64,000 nt of DNA from Pseudomonas luteola NBRC 103146 (GTDB lineage Bacteria > Pseudomonadota > Gammaproteobacteria > Pseudomonadales > Pseudomonadaceae): the NCBI RefSeq assembly GCF_002091675.1, contig NZ_BDAE01000001.1:124001-188000 (forward strand), read 5' to 3'. Positions 7,779-18,923 of the stretch are shown here, piece after piece. Position 1 is the stretch's first letter; every line of letters begins with the position of its first letter. The notes beneath the pieces were generated by a model, which did no database searches, was not told the DNA's origin, and worked only from the letters and a program-made list of their open reading frames with translations. Both the position numbers and the translations under genes were made by a program.

Positions 7779-10700
7779 GGGGTTCGTCAACAAGCATATG
7801 ACGGACCCGGTTGGCCAGCTCATCGATCAGGAAAGGCTTGCCGATTATGTCGGTACCTTCGGTCAGACTACCCTTGGGCTGGACGGCTTCGCCCGCATAG
7901 CCGGTCATGAAGAGAATCTTCAATGTCGGACGTGACGCTCGTGCCCGCTCGGCCAGTTGCGTACCGCTCATGCCGGGTAGCCCTACATCGGTAATCAGTA
8001 GATCCACCGGCGCGTCGGATTCCAGAATAGCCAGGGCCTCATGTGCATGGTGAGTATCCTGGGCCGCGTACCCCAACTCATTGAGTACTTCGACCACGAG
8101 CAGGCGAACGGCCGAGTCATCACCCACGACCAGAATGGACTCGCCGTTTCCTGGCGCTACGACTGCTTCGACTTCCTCTTGATCCAGAGACTCGGCTTGA
8201 AGTGCACGGGGGAAATACAGGGTGATCGTTGTGCCTTGTCCTACTTCGCTTTGCAAGGTGACATGGCCGCCGGACTGTTTGACGAAACCATAGATCATCG
8301 ACAGACCCAGGCCTGTGCCCTGCCCGATGGGCTTGGTAGTAAAGAACGGGTCGAAGGCCTTGGCTACGACCTCCGGACTCATGCCGGTCCCGCTGTCCCG
8401 TACCGTTAGCGTGACGTAGTGACCTGGATTCAGATCTTCCAGCGGATGGGTTGCCTCATTGAAAAAATGACCTGTCTTGAGTACCAGGGTACCCCCGTCA
8501 GGCATTGCGTCGCGCGCGTTGATGACCAGGTTCAACAGGGCGTTTTCCAGCTGGTTGGTATCCGATAGGGCATGCCAGAGATGGGGATGCAGTTGGGTGA
8601 TGATTTCGATGTGCTCGCCGAGGGTTCGCCGGACCAGATCTTCCAGCGAAGTGACGAGGGCATTCAGATCGATGGGTTGAGGATCGAGTGTCTGGCGACG
8701 AGCAAAGGCCAGCAGGCGCTGCGTCAATGTGGCAGCACGATGAGCCGAGACACTGGCGGCCTCCATGTAGCGCTCCAGCCCTTGAAGCTGCTGGCTGCCA
8801 ATTCGGCGCTTCATGATTTCAAGCGAACCAATGATGCCAGTCAGCAGGTTATTAAAGTCATGGGCAATACCGCCGGTGAGTTGCCCGACCGCTTCCATCT
8901 TCTGCGACTGGCGTAGGGCTTCCTCGGTCTGCTTGAGCATGACCGCCGCCTCCACTTCAGCCGTGACATCCCGCGCAAAGACATAAACCTGGCCATCCTT
9001 GTCGGCCGTGGCCTTCCAATCGATCCAATGCCATTCGCCTGAGCGGGCTCGGTAGCGGCTGCGAAGGCCATTGATCGTCTCGCCGATCGGGAGCTGTCGA
9101 AAATACTGTGTAGGCGATGGATCGTCGGGATACTCGAGACGGGAAGGCTCAAATGCCAGCAGCTCCGATTGGGACCAGCTCAGCTGGCGCGTCCAGGCCG
9201 GGTTCAGGCTTTGCCAGCGCTCACGCGCGAACACACCCAAGAGATCGTCAGACAGTGCCCAGGTGCGGTCGCGTTCGGCGGTTCGTTCGGCAACCCGTTG
9301 CTCCAGGGTTTCGTTCAGCTGGCGCAAACGCTGCTCGACCTGGCGAATCTCGGTGATGTCGGTGTGTACGCCTACCCATTCGACAATGACGCCCTCTTCG
9401 ATGACCGGGATTGCCGGACCGAAAAGATCCGCCACTTGCCGTTCTGGCAACGCACGCGCTGTTCGTCGTGAAAGGTCTTGCGTCCACGTAGAGCAGCACG
9501 CCACCGCTTAAGCGAGCGAGGCGCATCTTCGGGATGCAGCGCGCGGGTCCAGCCCGTGCCCTGATATTCCTCATACGTCTGGCCCGTCAGAGCACTCCAG
9601 GCTGGCTGTTCTCCAATCATGCGGCCCTTGGCGTTGTTGGTCCACAGCACCCCCTGAACCGCATCGACCGCGGCGCGGAACCGCTGGTTAGACAGGTGCA
9701 GCGACGCTTCGGCCTGCTTGCGTTGGGTAATGTCCACAACCACGGCACTGACATACTGGGGCATGCCCTCTGCGTCGTGGGCCAGCGAGACGTGCAAGCT
9801 GGTCCAGACATGGGAGCCATCCGGCCGCATATAGCGCTTGTCGACTAGATAGGACTCCCCCGTCTTGAACATCTGCTGGGTCAGCACCTTGCTGGTCTGG
9901 CGATCTGACGGATGCGTCAGTGCATCGACATTACTGCCGATCAACTCTTCTTCGGAGCGCCCGAGAATCTCGCAGTAGCGTGCATTGACGAGCACGATCG
10001 TGCCGTTGAGGTCCGTCTGGCAGATACCGACCGCAGCCTGGTTGATCAACGTGAACAGGCGGTTGGTACGGTCCTGCAGGGTGGCTTCGGCCTGAAGCCG
10101 ATCTTCGATATCGATGGAAACAGTCACCGAGGCGATGACCTCGCCTTCGGAATTACGCACGGGCGCGCTGGAAACTTCAAATGTGCGAACGGTCCCGTCC
10201 GCGCGCCGATAGATCATGGGCTCCGGTGGTATGGGATTTCCAGAGGAAAGCGCTCGTACCGTCGGGTAGTCCTCAATGGCATAGGGTCGGCCATCAGAAT
10301 GAACCGCTCCCAGATGCTTGTAGCGATGCAGACTCTCCCCGCCCGGTGTAATGCCAAGTTGGTTCTGAATCTGTTTGTTCAGCATCAATGAGCGCCCGGT
10401 GCCCGCTTCGGAGATGGAAATACCCAGAGGGGCCTGCTCCAGGACGCTGGTCAGCAAGCCACTTTCGAGTTGTAGCCGGGCTTGGCTTTGGTGAAGTTGA
10501 TCCTGTGCCCTGGCCTTTTCGATGGCGACCGACGCGAACTGCGCCAACTGCACCACAATGGCTTCGTCCGCCTCATCGAACTCACCCGTGAACTTATCCG
10601 AAAGCTGGATCAGACCCAGATTGGTGCCCTGATGGCTGATCAACGGGACCGCCAGCCAACCGCGCATGGGTGGATGTTCATTGACATAGGTGCCAAAGTT

Positions 10701-11420
10701 CTTCCAGCGCGTATGCGCTTCCAACTCGGCCTGGGTCATGCGCACGGGCTGATTGGTCTCGCAGACCATGGCATAGATGCCACCGCCGCTGGGCAGGGCG
10801 TCGAGATGGCGCCACTTCGCGTATTTCTCGGAAAGCGACACGCTGGTGATGGATTGGCTCCAGTCTTTACCCTGGGTCATGCTGACTACGGATTGATGAG
10901 CCCCTACGATCAGGCGGGCCTGCTCGGTAATGGCGTCCACGGTGGTTTTCATATCGGGCGCCGAGGTAATCGCCCGCGTTGCTTCGGCCAATGCCTTGAG
11001 CTGGGTCACGCGGCGGCTGAGCGTGTCAGTCAGATGATCGCGGTCGCGCTCGGTATGCAGGGATTGGGTTCGATCCCGCAGGGTCAGCAGAAAGCCGAGA
11101 TGAAGGTCGTCTTTCATGAGCGGTACGGTTCGCGCACTTCCCCAGAACTGCGTGCCGTCGCGGCGTACATACCAGCGCTGGCTGTTCACATGACCTTTCG
11201 CTCGGGCCGTTTGCCGTTCCTGATGAAGAATGGGACCGATGAGGTCTTCGGCGTTGAGCAGGAACTCGATGGTCTTCCCGACCACCTCGGCCTCGCTCCA
11301 GCCGAACAGCGTCTGGGCACCGGCATTCCAGCTGGTCAGTCGCCCGTCCAGGTCCGTGGTAATGATGGCGTAATCCGTAGCGCTGTCGAGGATCGCAGCG
11401 AGGAGGGCTTGATGAGGCAT
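7771..11420 (-). pseudogene. Multi-PAS/GAF hybrid sensor histidine kinase, broken by a -1 frameshift
   Basis: Two overlapping reading frames (start 11420, and end 7771) join into one kinase of about 1216 residues. Order: PAS (about 5-125), GAF (150-300), two more PAS (315-570), a fourth PAS cut by the shift, a fifth PAS, HisKA with phospho-His in GGIAHDFNN, an HATPase with NARDAMPDGG and GTGLGLS, and a C-terminal receiver with Asp in LLITDVGLPGMSG. There is no membrane segment, so it would sense a cytoplasmic signal. The frame changes at about 9413-9416: the first frame reads up to FSVR and the second resumes at AIPVIEEGV. Adding one G to the CGGCA there restores a continuous PAS domain. It may be a true inactivating mutation or a sequence error. 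The gene lies between tsaC and qor, which are adjacent in P. aeruginosa, so it looks like a lineage-specific insertion. Confidence 0.85.
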
Positions 11421-11457
11421 ACGATCGACACAGGCTCCAAATCAGCGGTACTACGGA

Positions 11458-11480
11458 GGAGGCAAGCCAGGCTTGCCTCC
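11458..11480. terminator. Stem-loop between qor and the sensor kinase gene
   Basis: Perfect 9-base arms, GGAGGCAAG and CTTGCCTCC, with a 5-base loop, located 10 bases after the qor stop. The T-rich side faces the plus strand, so on the minus strand (the direction of qor) it is only a weak terminator candidate. Confidence 0.4.
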
Positions 11481-11490
11481 TTTCCTGCAA

Positions 11491-12477
11491 TTATGACCGT
11501 TCCAGGATCAGAACGGTTGACCCCGTTGTTTCGCGGCCTGCCAGGGCACGTTGCGCCTGGGCGGCTTCGGATAACGGGTAGCGTTGGTTGATCTCGATCT
11601 TGAGCGTACCGTTGGCGACCAGGCCGAAGAGTTCGTCTGCCATGGATTGCAGCCGCTCTGGCGTATCGGCATAGCCTGCCAGGGACGGACGTGTGACAAA
11701 CAGCGAGCCTTTCTGGTTCAAGATCGCCAGGTTGACCCCTGTCACAGCGCCAGACGAATTTCCAAAACTGACCATCAGGCCACGCGGTGAGATGCAATCC
11801 AGCGACGCCTCCCAGGTATCCTTGCCGACACTGTCATAAACGACCGGACACTTCCTGCCATTGGTCAGCTCAAGGACTCGCTTGGCGATATCCTCTTCCT
11901 TGTAATTGATTGTCTCCCAGGCGCCCAGGCGACGGGCATGTTCGGCCTTGGCCGCAGAGCCCACGGTGCCGATCACGCGCACACCCAGCGATTTTGCCCA
12001 CTGACAGGCCAGGGAGCCGACGCCGCCCGCAGCGGCATGAAACAGGATGGTTTCGCCCGCTTCGACACGATAGGTCTGGCGCAGCAGGTACTGGACGGTC
12101 AGCCCCTTGAGCATGACCGCTGCCGCTTGCTCAAAGCTGACGCTTGCTGGCAGGTGAACCAGATTACGCTCCGGCAGGGTGTGGACCTCGGCATAGGCGC
12201 CCAGCGGGCCGGTGGCATAGGCAACCCGATCTCCAACCTTGAACCGCGTTACGCCACTGCCGATGGCCTCGACAATCCCGGCACCTTCACTGCCCAGCCC
12301 GGATGGCAAAGTACCAAGGGGATACAGGCCGCCCCGGTAGTAGGTATCGATAAAGTTGAGTCCAATGGCCTCATTGCGGACACGTACCTCGTTCGGCCCT
12401 GGCTCGGCAGGTGTGAAATCGACATATTCGAGCACTTCCGGGCCGCCGGTGCGGCTGAACTGGATACGTTTTGCCAT
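11491..12477 (-). CDS. qor: NADPH:quinone oxidoreductase (zeta-crystallin type)
   Basis: Zinc-free medium-chain dehydrogenase that reduces quinones with NADPH. It starts with MAKRIQFSRTGGPEVLEYVD, typical of QorA. The NADPH-binding Rossmann motif is AAAGGVGSLACQWAK at about 150. GSEGAG and the YRGGLYP segment near residue 48 also fit the family. Length of 328 is standard. It is divergent from hemF, as in P. aeruginosa (PA0023-PA0024 by recall), with both promoters in the roughly 125-base gap. Confidence 0.93.
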   Translation of the reverse strand: MAKRIQFSRTGGPEVLEYVDFTPAEPGPNEVRVRNEAIGLNFIDTYYRGGLYPLGTLPSGLGSEGAGIVEAIGSGVTRFKVGDRVAYATGPLGAYAEVHTLPERNLVHLPASVSFEQAAAVMLKGLTVQYLLRQTYRVEAGETILFHAAAGGVGSLACQWAKSLGVRVIGTVGSAAKAEHARRLGAWETINYKEEDIAKRVLELTNGRKCPVVYDSVGKDTWEASLDCISPRGLMVSFGNSSGAVTGVNLAILNQKGSLFVTRPSLAGYADTPERLQSMADELFGLVANGTLKIEINQRYPLSEAAQAQRALAGRETTGSTVLILERS

Positions 12478-12513
12478 GGGGATTTCCTTGTAAGAATAGT
12501 GGCTGAACCTTAA

Positions 12514-13524
<1,011 letters not shown>

Positions 13525-13559
13525 TACCGACCCATTGATCTTTGCTTCAAGGACATCTC

Positions 13560-14384
13560 ATGGACCGTTATGCCGTCATTGGCAACCCTGTCGCCCATAG
13601 CAAGTCGCCTGCCATTCATAGCCGCTTTGCCGAGCAGACAGGACAGGCCATGCGCTACGACACCTGGCTTGCGCCGCTTGGCGAGTTCGAGCGCAGCGCG
13701 CGTGAGTTTTTTGCCAATGCGGCAGGCGCTAATGTGACGGTCCCGTTCAAAGAGGATGCCTTTCGATTTGCCGATGAGCTGACCGAGCGTGCCCGACGTG
13801 CCGGTGCGGTCAATACGCTAAAGAAGCGGGAAGACGGGACCTTTCTGGGCGACAACACTGACGGTGCCGGACTGGTTCGTGATCTGACGGTCAATGCAGG
13901 CCTGTCCCTGACTGGCAAGCGTATCCTCATCCTGGGCGCTGGTGGCGCCGTACGTGGCGTGTTGGAGCCCATTCTGGCGGAGCGGCCTGCGGCCCTGGTC
14001 ATTGCTAATCGGACCGAGAGCAAGGCCATACAACTGGCGCGTGAATTTGCAGCGCTGGGAATGATCGAGGCGGCAGCGTTCAGCCTTGAGGCGGAGCCAT
14101 TCGACCTGATCATCAATGGTACTGCTGCCAGCCTCTCCGGCGATGTTCCCCCTATCACCCCTACCTTGGTCCGCGCTGGGGTAACCGTTACTTACGACAT
14201 GATGTACAGCAAGGAGCCAACGCCCTTCTGTTGTTGGTCAACCACACACGGCGCAGTACAAGCCCTAGATGGTCTGGGTATGCTGGTTGAGCAGGCTGCC
14301 GAAGCATTTTACCTTTGGCGCGGCATACGGCCGGAGAGCGACCCGGTATTGCATGAGTTTAGACAGCAGCTGGCGGCGTCCTGA
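13560..14384 (+). CDS. aroE: Shikimate dehydrogenase
   Basis: NADPH-dependent reduction of 3-dehydroshikimate to shikimate, step 4 of the aromatic pathway. The start [17 protein letters not shown] at 13560 carries the substrate-binding SKSP motif right at the N-terminus; the longer in-frame start at 13542 only adds MLQGHL. Other motifs are NVTVPFKE with the catalytic lysine, GDNTDGAGL, and the nucleotide-binding GAGGAVRGV. Length of 274 is normal. It is the last gene of the hemF-aroE unit. Confidence 0.96.
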   Translation: MDRYAVIGNPVAHSKSPAIHSRFAEQTGQAMRYDTWLAPLGEFERSAREFFANAAGANVTVPFKEDAFRFADELTERARRAGAVNTLKKREDGTFLGDNTDGAGLVRDLTVNAGLSLTGKRILILGAGGAVRGVLEPILAERPAALVIANRTESKAIQLAREFAALGMIEAAAFSLEAEPFDLIINGTAASLSGDVPPITPTLVRAGVTVTYDMMYSKEPTPFCCWSTTHGAVQALDGLGMLVEQAAEAFYLWRGIRPESDPVLHEFRQQLAAS

Positions 14385-14439
14385 TTGGACTATTGAGTCC
14401 TCTGAATACCACGCTATTGAAAAGCTTGCTATTGGCGCT

Positions 14440-14448
14440 TGTGGATAA
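14440..14448 (-). promoter_or_regulatory. DnaA box (TTATCCACA on minus strand)
   Basis: Exact match to the consensus nonamer, 56 bases after the aroE stop. Confidence 0.55.
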
Positions 14449-14594
14449 GTAATGCCTGTACAAAACGGTCTGGATGTTATCCAATGCTGAAAATGATTAT
14501 TGCGGCAGGCTTGATATGACTGACAGCGTTATAGCTTGAAAACAAAAAAAGCGGCATATTGAGGAGAAGTAGCGATGTGGTTGGCCGTGGCGCA

Positions 14595-14603
14595 TGTGGA
14601 TAA
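14595..14603 (-). promoter_or_regulatory. DnaA box (TTATCCACA on minus strand)
   Basis: Second exact nonamer, same orientation as the one at 14440. Two within 164 bases of non-coding DNA is unlikely by chance. Confidence 0.55.
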
Positions 14604-14737
14604 GACTTAACACCTGTGCATGGTTGAAAAGATACTCACAGGCTTCAGGGTGTCTTCACCTGCGCTTGAAGACTCACGCTGAATGGTATTGGCGGTAACC
14701 AGTGCCCAGCAAACGCAGCCAGGCACTGAGTTGGATA

Positions 14738-15163
14738 TCAGTTCAGCAAGGTGGCATCCAGGCTGATCTTGGCATTTAGTACCTTGGAGACCGGGCAGCC
14801 TTCCTTCGCCTTGTTGGCGATGGCCTGGAACTGGTCATTGTCGATACCTGGAATCTTGGCCGACATGGTCAGATCGATCGTTGTGATTTCGAAGCCTTCG
14901 CCTACTTTGTCGAGCGTAACCACTGCCTTGGTTTCGATACGCTCGGCTGTGTAATTCTCCATCCCCAGCATCATGGAAAAGGCCATGGAGAAGCAGCCCG
15001 CATGCGCCGCGCCAATCAACTCTTCGGGGTTGGTGCCTGGCTGGTCTTCGAAGCGAGTGTTGAAACCGTAGGGATTTTCCTTCAGCGCGCCGCTGGCTGT
15101 GGAAATCGTACCTTTACCGTCCTTTAAACCACCTTGCCATACAGCAGATGCTGTCTTTTTCAT
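14738..15163 (-). CDS. osmC: OsmC/Ohr-family peroxiredoxin
   Basis: Thiol peroxidase of 141 residues that detoxifies organic hydroperoxides; often induced by osmotic or stationary-phase stress. The family cysteine pair is present: one in AAHAGCFSMAFS (about residue 57) and one in EGCPVSKVL (about 122). The start MKKTASAVWQGGLKDGKG is typical of the OsmC branch rather than Ohr. It is a single-gene unit; the GAGAGGAACC ribosome site precedes the ATG. Confidence 0.9.
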   Translation of the reverse strand: MKKTASAVWQGGLKDGKGTISTASGALKENPYGFNTRFEDQPGTNPEELIGAAHAGCFSMAFSMMLGMENYTAERIETKAVVTLDKVGEGFEITTIDLTMSAKIPGIDNDQFQAIANKAKEGCPVSKVLNAKISLDATLLN

Positions 15164-15358
15164 GGTTCCTCTCCTGTGGATGATTCGAGTTATATGTGAA
15201 ATCGGATGCTGGGCAAAGTTCGTTGCGGGTGCGGCGAAACGTAAGGCGTACAGGGGGTGTTCATCAGGGTAAGGTAAAAAGGCCGGAGCAAATGGCCAGG
15301 GTTGTGGTCAGCCTATGACCTGCCCTTTCTCCGGTCTGATTCATTTCAAGGAGTCGTC

Positions 15359-16339
15359 ATGGACTATAAGAACCTCGGGTCTACGGGCCTGAAAATCTCC
15401 CCGCTGTGCCTGGGCTGCATGACCTACGGCGTGCCTGAACGTGGTAATCATCCATGGACGATGGGCGAAGAAGAGAGTCGCCCGCTACTCAAGAAAGCCC
15501 TCGACATGGGCATTAACTTCTTTGATACCGCCAACGCCTATTCCGATGGTACCAGTGAGGAAATCGTCGGTCGGGCGCTGAAGGATTTTGCCCAGCGTGA
15601 CGAGATTGTGCTGGCCACCAAGGTCTATTTTCCGATGCGCAACAAGCCCAACGTGGGCGGCCTGTCACGTAAGGCGATCTTTGCCAGTATCGATGCCAGC
15701 CTCAAGCGCTTGGGCACTGACTACGTGGACCTGTACCAGATTCACCGCTGGGATTATGAAACGCCTATCGAAGAAACCATGGAAGCGCTGCACGATGTGG
15801 TGAAGGCGGGTAAGGCGCTGCATATCGGTGCGTCCAGCATGTACGCCTGGCAATTCGCCAAAGCTCTGCATGTGGCGGATCGAAATGGTTGGACCCGTTT
15901 CGTCACCATGCAGAATTATGTGAACCTGCTGTATCGCGAAGAAGAGCGCGAAATGCTGCCGCTCTGCCGTGACGAAGGCATAGGGGTCATTCCCTGGAGC
16001 CCCATGGCACGTGGAAGGCTGACCCGAGATTGGGATACCAGCAGCGCACGCGTTGAGAGTGACGAGTTTGGCAAGAGCCTGTATGCCAATACGGCCGATG
16101 CCGACCGCCGTGTGGTTGAGCGTGTGGCCGAGATTGCCAACGAGCGTGGCGTACCGCGTGCACAGGTGGCGCTGGCCTGGGTTGTGCAAAAAACTGGCAT
16201 CAGTGCACCCATCATTGGTGCGTCCAAACCGCAGCACCTCGAAGACGCTGTGGCCGCCCTCTCGCTCAACCTGACCACCGAAGAGATCGCCCGCCTTGAG
16301 GAACCTTACGTCCCTCATGGTGTGGTCGGTTTTGCCTGA
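15359..16339 (+). CDS. Aldo/keto reductase (YajO-like)
   Basis: NADPH-dependent reductase with a TIM-barrel fold, 326 residues. The start MDYKNLGSTGLKISPLCLGC follows a CAAGGAGTCG ribosome site; an upstream in-frame start at 15302 lacks one. The AKR tetrad is visible: Asp and Tyr in FFDTANAYSDG, Lys in LATKVYFP, His in YQIHRWD. Substrate is unknown; E. coli YajO relatives act on small aldehydes. It is transcribed alone towards the HxlR regulator 160 bases further on. Confidence 0.88.
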   Translation: MDYKNLGSTGLKISPLCLGCMTYGVPERGNHPWTMGEEESRPLLKKALDMGINFFDTANAYSDGTSEEIVGRALKDFAQRDEIVLATKVYFPMRNKPNVGGLSRKAIFASIDASLKRLGTDYVDLYQIHRWDYETPIEETMEALHDVVKAGKALHIGASSMYAWQFAKALHVADRNGWTRFVTMQNYVNLLYREEEREMLPLCRDEGIGVIPWSPMARGRLTRDWDTSSARVESDEFGKSLYANTADADRRVVERVAEIANERGVPRAQVALAWVVQKTGISAPIIGASKPQHLEDAVAALSLNLTTEEIARLEEPYVPHGVVGFA

Positions 16340-16499
16340 TCATGGTCTTTCCGGTACGACACCTGTCGTACCGGACCTACCGCGCCATTACCTCACCCTA
16401 TCGGTTTCATAGTCACTAAAAAGAGCCAGGTTACTTTTAATAACTGCCTTAAAGGCGTAAAGTGAGTTTCTTGATGTAATCACGCTCAGCGAGGTTGCC

Positions 16500-16934
16500 A
16501 TGGACGATTTTAACAAGTCCGCTACCGGGCGCCGCCGACTGAAAAACCACGACTGCCCTATCCGTGATGTGCTGGACCGTGTAGGCGATGCCTGGTCGGT
16601 ACTGGCTGTTTTCAAGCTGGACAGCGGACCACTGCGTTTCAATGAACTCAAGCGTCAGATCGATGGCATTTCCCAACGAATGCTGACCGTCACGTTGCGC
16701 AACCTGGAGCGCGATGGATTGATTACCCGAACGGTCATTCCCTCAACGCCGCCCCAGGTGGAATACGCCCTGACCGGGATCGGGCAAAGCCTGGTCATTC
16801 CCATCCGAGCCTTGGCCGATTGGGCCGCTCAATCGCAGCCGATCATTCAGCAGGCGCGCGATACCTACGATCTGGCCGTGCGGCAGCGGCAAATTGAAGA
16901 GCCTGCCGCGGCTAACGAGGAGACTTCTACATGA
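16500..16934 (+). CDS. HxlR-family winged-helix transcriptional regulator
   Basis: 144 residues with the HxlR signature: a cysteine in [17 protein letters not shown] (Cys19), then [17 protein letters not shown] and [12 protein letters not shown] forming the DNA-recognition helix and wing. HxlR proteins often sense electrophiles or quinones through this N-terminal cysteine. The 3' end overlaps the next flavin monooxygenase gene by 4 bases (ATGA), so the two form an operon and the regulator probably controls it. Confidence 0.88.
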   Translation: MDDFNKSATGRRRLKNHDCPIRDVLDRVGDAWSVLAVFKLDSGPLRFNELKRQIDGISQRMLTVTLRNLERDGLITRTVIPSTPPQVEYALTGIGQSLVIPIRALADWAAQSQPIIQQARDTYDLAVRQRQIEEPAAANEETST

Positions 16935-17929
16935 CTCAACTCAAAGACACTGCCATTTCCGTTCTGGACCTGGCGCCGGTAAGGGACGATGGCAACGCGG
17001 CCCAGGCTCTGCACAACTCACTCGACCTTGCTCGCCATGCGGAGCGGCTGGGCTATAACCGATTCTGGGTCGCTGAGCATCACAACATGGACGGCATCGC
17101 CAGCTCAGCTACGGCCGTTCTGCTCGGATACCTGGCGGGTGGTACATCCACGATCCGCATCGGCTCCGGTGGCATCATGCTGCCCAACCACGCCCCTCTT
17201 GTTGTGGCCGAGCAGTTCGGCACGCTGGATGCTCTGTATCCGGGCCGTATCGATCTGGGGCTTGGCCGTGCGCCCGGGTCCGATCAGATGACCGCCCATG
17301 CACTGCGCCGTGATCGTTTGGGAAGCGCCGATGACTTCCCTTCCGACGTAGAGGAGCTGCAGTACTTCCTGGGTCCACGACAGGAAGAACAGCGGGTAAT
17401 TGCCGTGCCGGGTGTCGATAGCAACATACCGATCTGGCTGTTGGGGTCGAGCCTGTTCAGTGCTCAGCTGGCGGCTGCCAAAGGTTTGCCGTATGCCTTT
17501 GCATCCCATTTTGCGCCACGCTATATGCATGAAGCGATTCGTCTGTACCGTGAAAACTTCCGCCCTTCCGAGGTGCTGGACAAGCCCTATGTCATGCTGG
17601 GTGTTCCGCTGGTTGCAGCAGACAGCGACGAGGAAGCCAATTACCTGGCAAGCACGGTTTATCAGCGCGTCCTGGCATTAATGCGTGGCCAAAGCCTGGT
17701 GCTTCGCCCGCCGGTTCGAAACATGAGTCTTGAATGGTTGCCCCATGAAAAAGACGCTGTGCTGAACATGCTGGGCATGGCGATTATTGGTGGGCCGGAC
17801 AAGGTACGCGAGCGGGTCGATTTGCTGCTTGAGAAGACCGACGCCGATGAATTGATTTTCACCTGCGATGTGTATGAACATGCTGATCGACTCAGGTCGT
17901 ATCAGATTCTAGCCGAACTTAAAGGCTGA
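16931..17929 (+). CDS. LLM-class (luciferase-like) flavin-dependent monooxygenase
   Basis: TIM-barrel flavin enzyme of 332 residues. It starts with [13 protein letters not shown], has [15 protein letters not shown] near residue 40, and [20 protein letters not shown] near 105, all standard for the YhbW-type subgroup that uses FMN supplied by a reductase. The substrate is unknown. It is translationally coupled to the HxlR regulator, which suggests induction by a reactive small molecule that the enzyme then oxidises (inference). A strong terminator follows. Confidence 0.88.
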   Translation: MTQLKDTAISVLDLAPVRDDGNAAQALHNSLDLARHAERLGYNRFWVAEHHNMDGIASSATAVLLGYLAGGTSTIRIGSGGIMLPNHAPLVVAEQFGTLDALYPGRIDLGLGRAPGSDQMTAHALRRDRLGSADDFPSDVEELQYFLGPRQEEQRVIAVPGVDSNIPIWLLGSSLFSAQLAAAKGLPYAFASHFAPRYMHEAIRLYRENFRPSEVLDKPYVMLGVPLVAADSDEEANYLASTVYQRVLALMRGQSLVLRPPVRNMSLEWLPHEKDAVLNMLGMAIIGGPDKVRERVDLLLEKTDADELIFTCDVYEHADRLRSYQILAELKG

Positions 17930-17932
17930 TAT

Positions 17933-17958
17933 AAAAAGGGCGCTACGGCGCCCTTTTT
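17933..17958 (+). terminator. Intrinsic terminator after the HxlR-LLM operon
   Basis: Perfect stem AAAAAGGGCGC / GCGCCCTTTTT with a TACG loop and trailing T run, beginning 4 bases after the stop codon. Usable in both directions. Confidence 0.9.
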
Positions 17959-18044
17959 CATAACGTTAAATTAATAACGCTGATATCAGTGCATTCTAAA
18001 GAGATATCAATCAGCTATTAAATTAATATTAATTTATTGGCGGG

Positions 18045-18923
18045 CTATTTATCTGCAAAGTTCTGTTGCCAGAATTTTTCGAAGGCTTCTTTCCACTCGG
18101 GTAATTGCACACCCCAGTTGGTCTGAATACGTGAGCAATCCATTCGTGAATTAGCTGGGCGTTTTGCTGGAGTGGGATATTCACGCGTAGGAATAGGGTA
18201 AAGCTTGGCACGCAAACGGCCTTGCTCTTCAAGTTTCTGAGCAATCGTTTCGGTAAAGCCAAACCAGGATGTCTTGCCAGTCGAGGTAAGGTGGTAAATA
18301 CCCCAGGGGCCTGGGTTCCCCATGGCAGTGCGACTCACGATGTGAGCAGTGGCTGACGCGATTGTATCGGACCATGTCGGTATGCCGATCTGATCATCTA
18401 CAACGCGCAATTCGTCTTTTTCCTGCAGCAGGCGATGCATGGTACGAACAAAGTTGTGACCATCCTGGGAGTAAACCCAACTGGTTCGCAGGATCAGATA
18501 CTGTCCGCCTACGGCCTGAACCGCCTGTTCGCCAGCCAGCTTGCTTTCGCCATACACGCTGGTGGGGTGGGTGGCATCCTCTTCACTGTAGGGCTCGTTC
18601 TTGTCACCATCAAACACATAGTCGGTCGAATAGTGGATGAACGGAATGGCCCGTGCCACGGCCTCCTCCGCCAGAATCCGCGGTGCCTCTGCGTTTACCT
18701 TGAAAGCCATCTCGGCGTCGGTCTCGGCCTTGTCCACAGCCGTATATGCAGCAGCATTGATAATCAGGTCTGGCTGCACACGTCGAACGGTTTCACGAAT
18801 GGCCTCTTCATTTGCAAGATCCATGGCATCACGACCCAGAACAACAAGTTCATGATCGGTTTTAAGGCTTCTTTGCAGCGCTTGAGAGACCTGACCGCTT
18901 CGACCTGTAATTAAAATTTTCAT
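18045..18923 (-). CDS. rfbD: dTDP-4-dehydrorhamnose reductase
   Basis: Last enzyme of dTDP-L-rhamnose synthesis (also called RmlD), reducing dTDP-4-keto-rhamnose with NADPH. 292 residues. The N-terminal MKILITGRSGQVSQAL is the Rossmann glycine motif. YxxxK appears as YGESKLAGEQ, with the TSWVYSQDGHNFV segment typical of RmlD. The usual partners rmlB, rmlA and rmlC are not nearby. The flanks on both sides are AT-rich and gene-poor, which hints at acquisition by transfer. It might complement an rml set elsewhere. Confidence 0.9.
   Translation of the reverse strand: MKILITGRSGQVSQALQRSLKTDHELVVLGRDAMDLANEEAIRETVRRVQPDLIINAAAYTAVDKAETDAEMAFKVNAEAPRILAEEAVARAIPFIHYSTDYVFDGDKNEPYSEEDATHPTSVYGESKLAGEQAVQAVGGQYLILRTSWVYSQDGHNFVRTMHRLLQEKDELRVVDDQIGIPTWSDTIASATAHIVSRTAMGNPGPWGIYHLTSTGKTSWFGFTETIAQKLEEQGRLRAKLYPIPTREYPTPAKRPANSRMDCSRIQTNWGVQLPEWKEAFEKFWQQNFADK

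Larger units (their letters stand above)
14385..14737. other. Intergenic region with two perfect DnaA boxes
   Basis: No gene is seen in these 353 bases. They hold two copies of TGTGGATAA (complement TTATCCACA, the consensus DnaA box) at 14440-14448 and 14595-14603, in the same orientation and 155 bases apart. A weaker TTATCCAAT lies at 14477. The stretch is more AT-rich than the flanking genes. The DNA may bind DnaA; there is no dnaA or AT-rich 13-mer array here, so it is not an obvious oriC. Confidence 0.5.

Noticed and set aside
9372-9504. Programmed frameshifting as an explanation for the split kinase
   Set aside because: No slippery heptamer or downstream pseudoknot is visible at the junction; a missing base is simpler.
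10482-11591. 369-codon plus-strand frame opposite the sensor kinase
   Set aside because: PAS and GAF motifs are on the minus strand; this frame reads like an antisense shadow.
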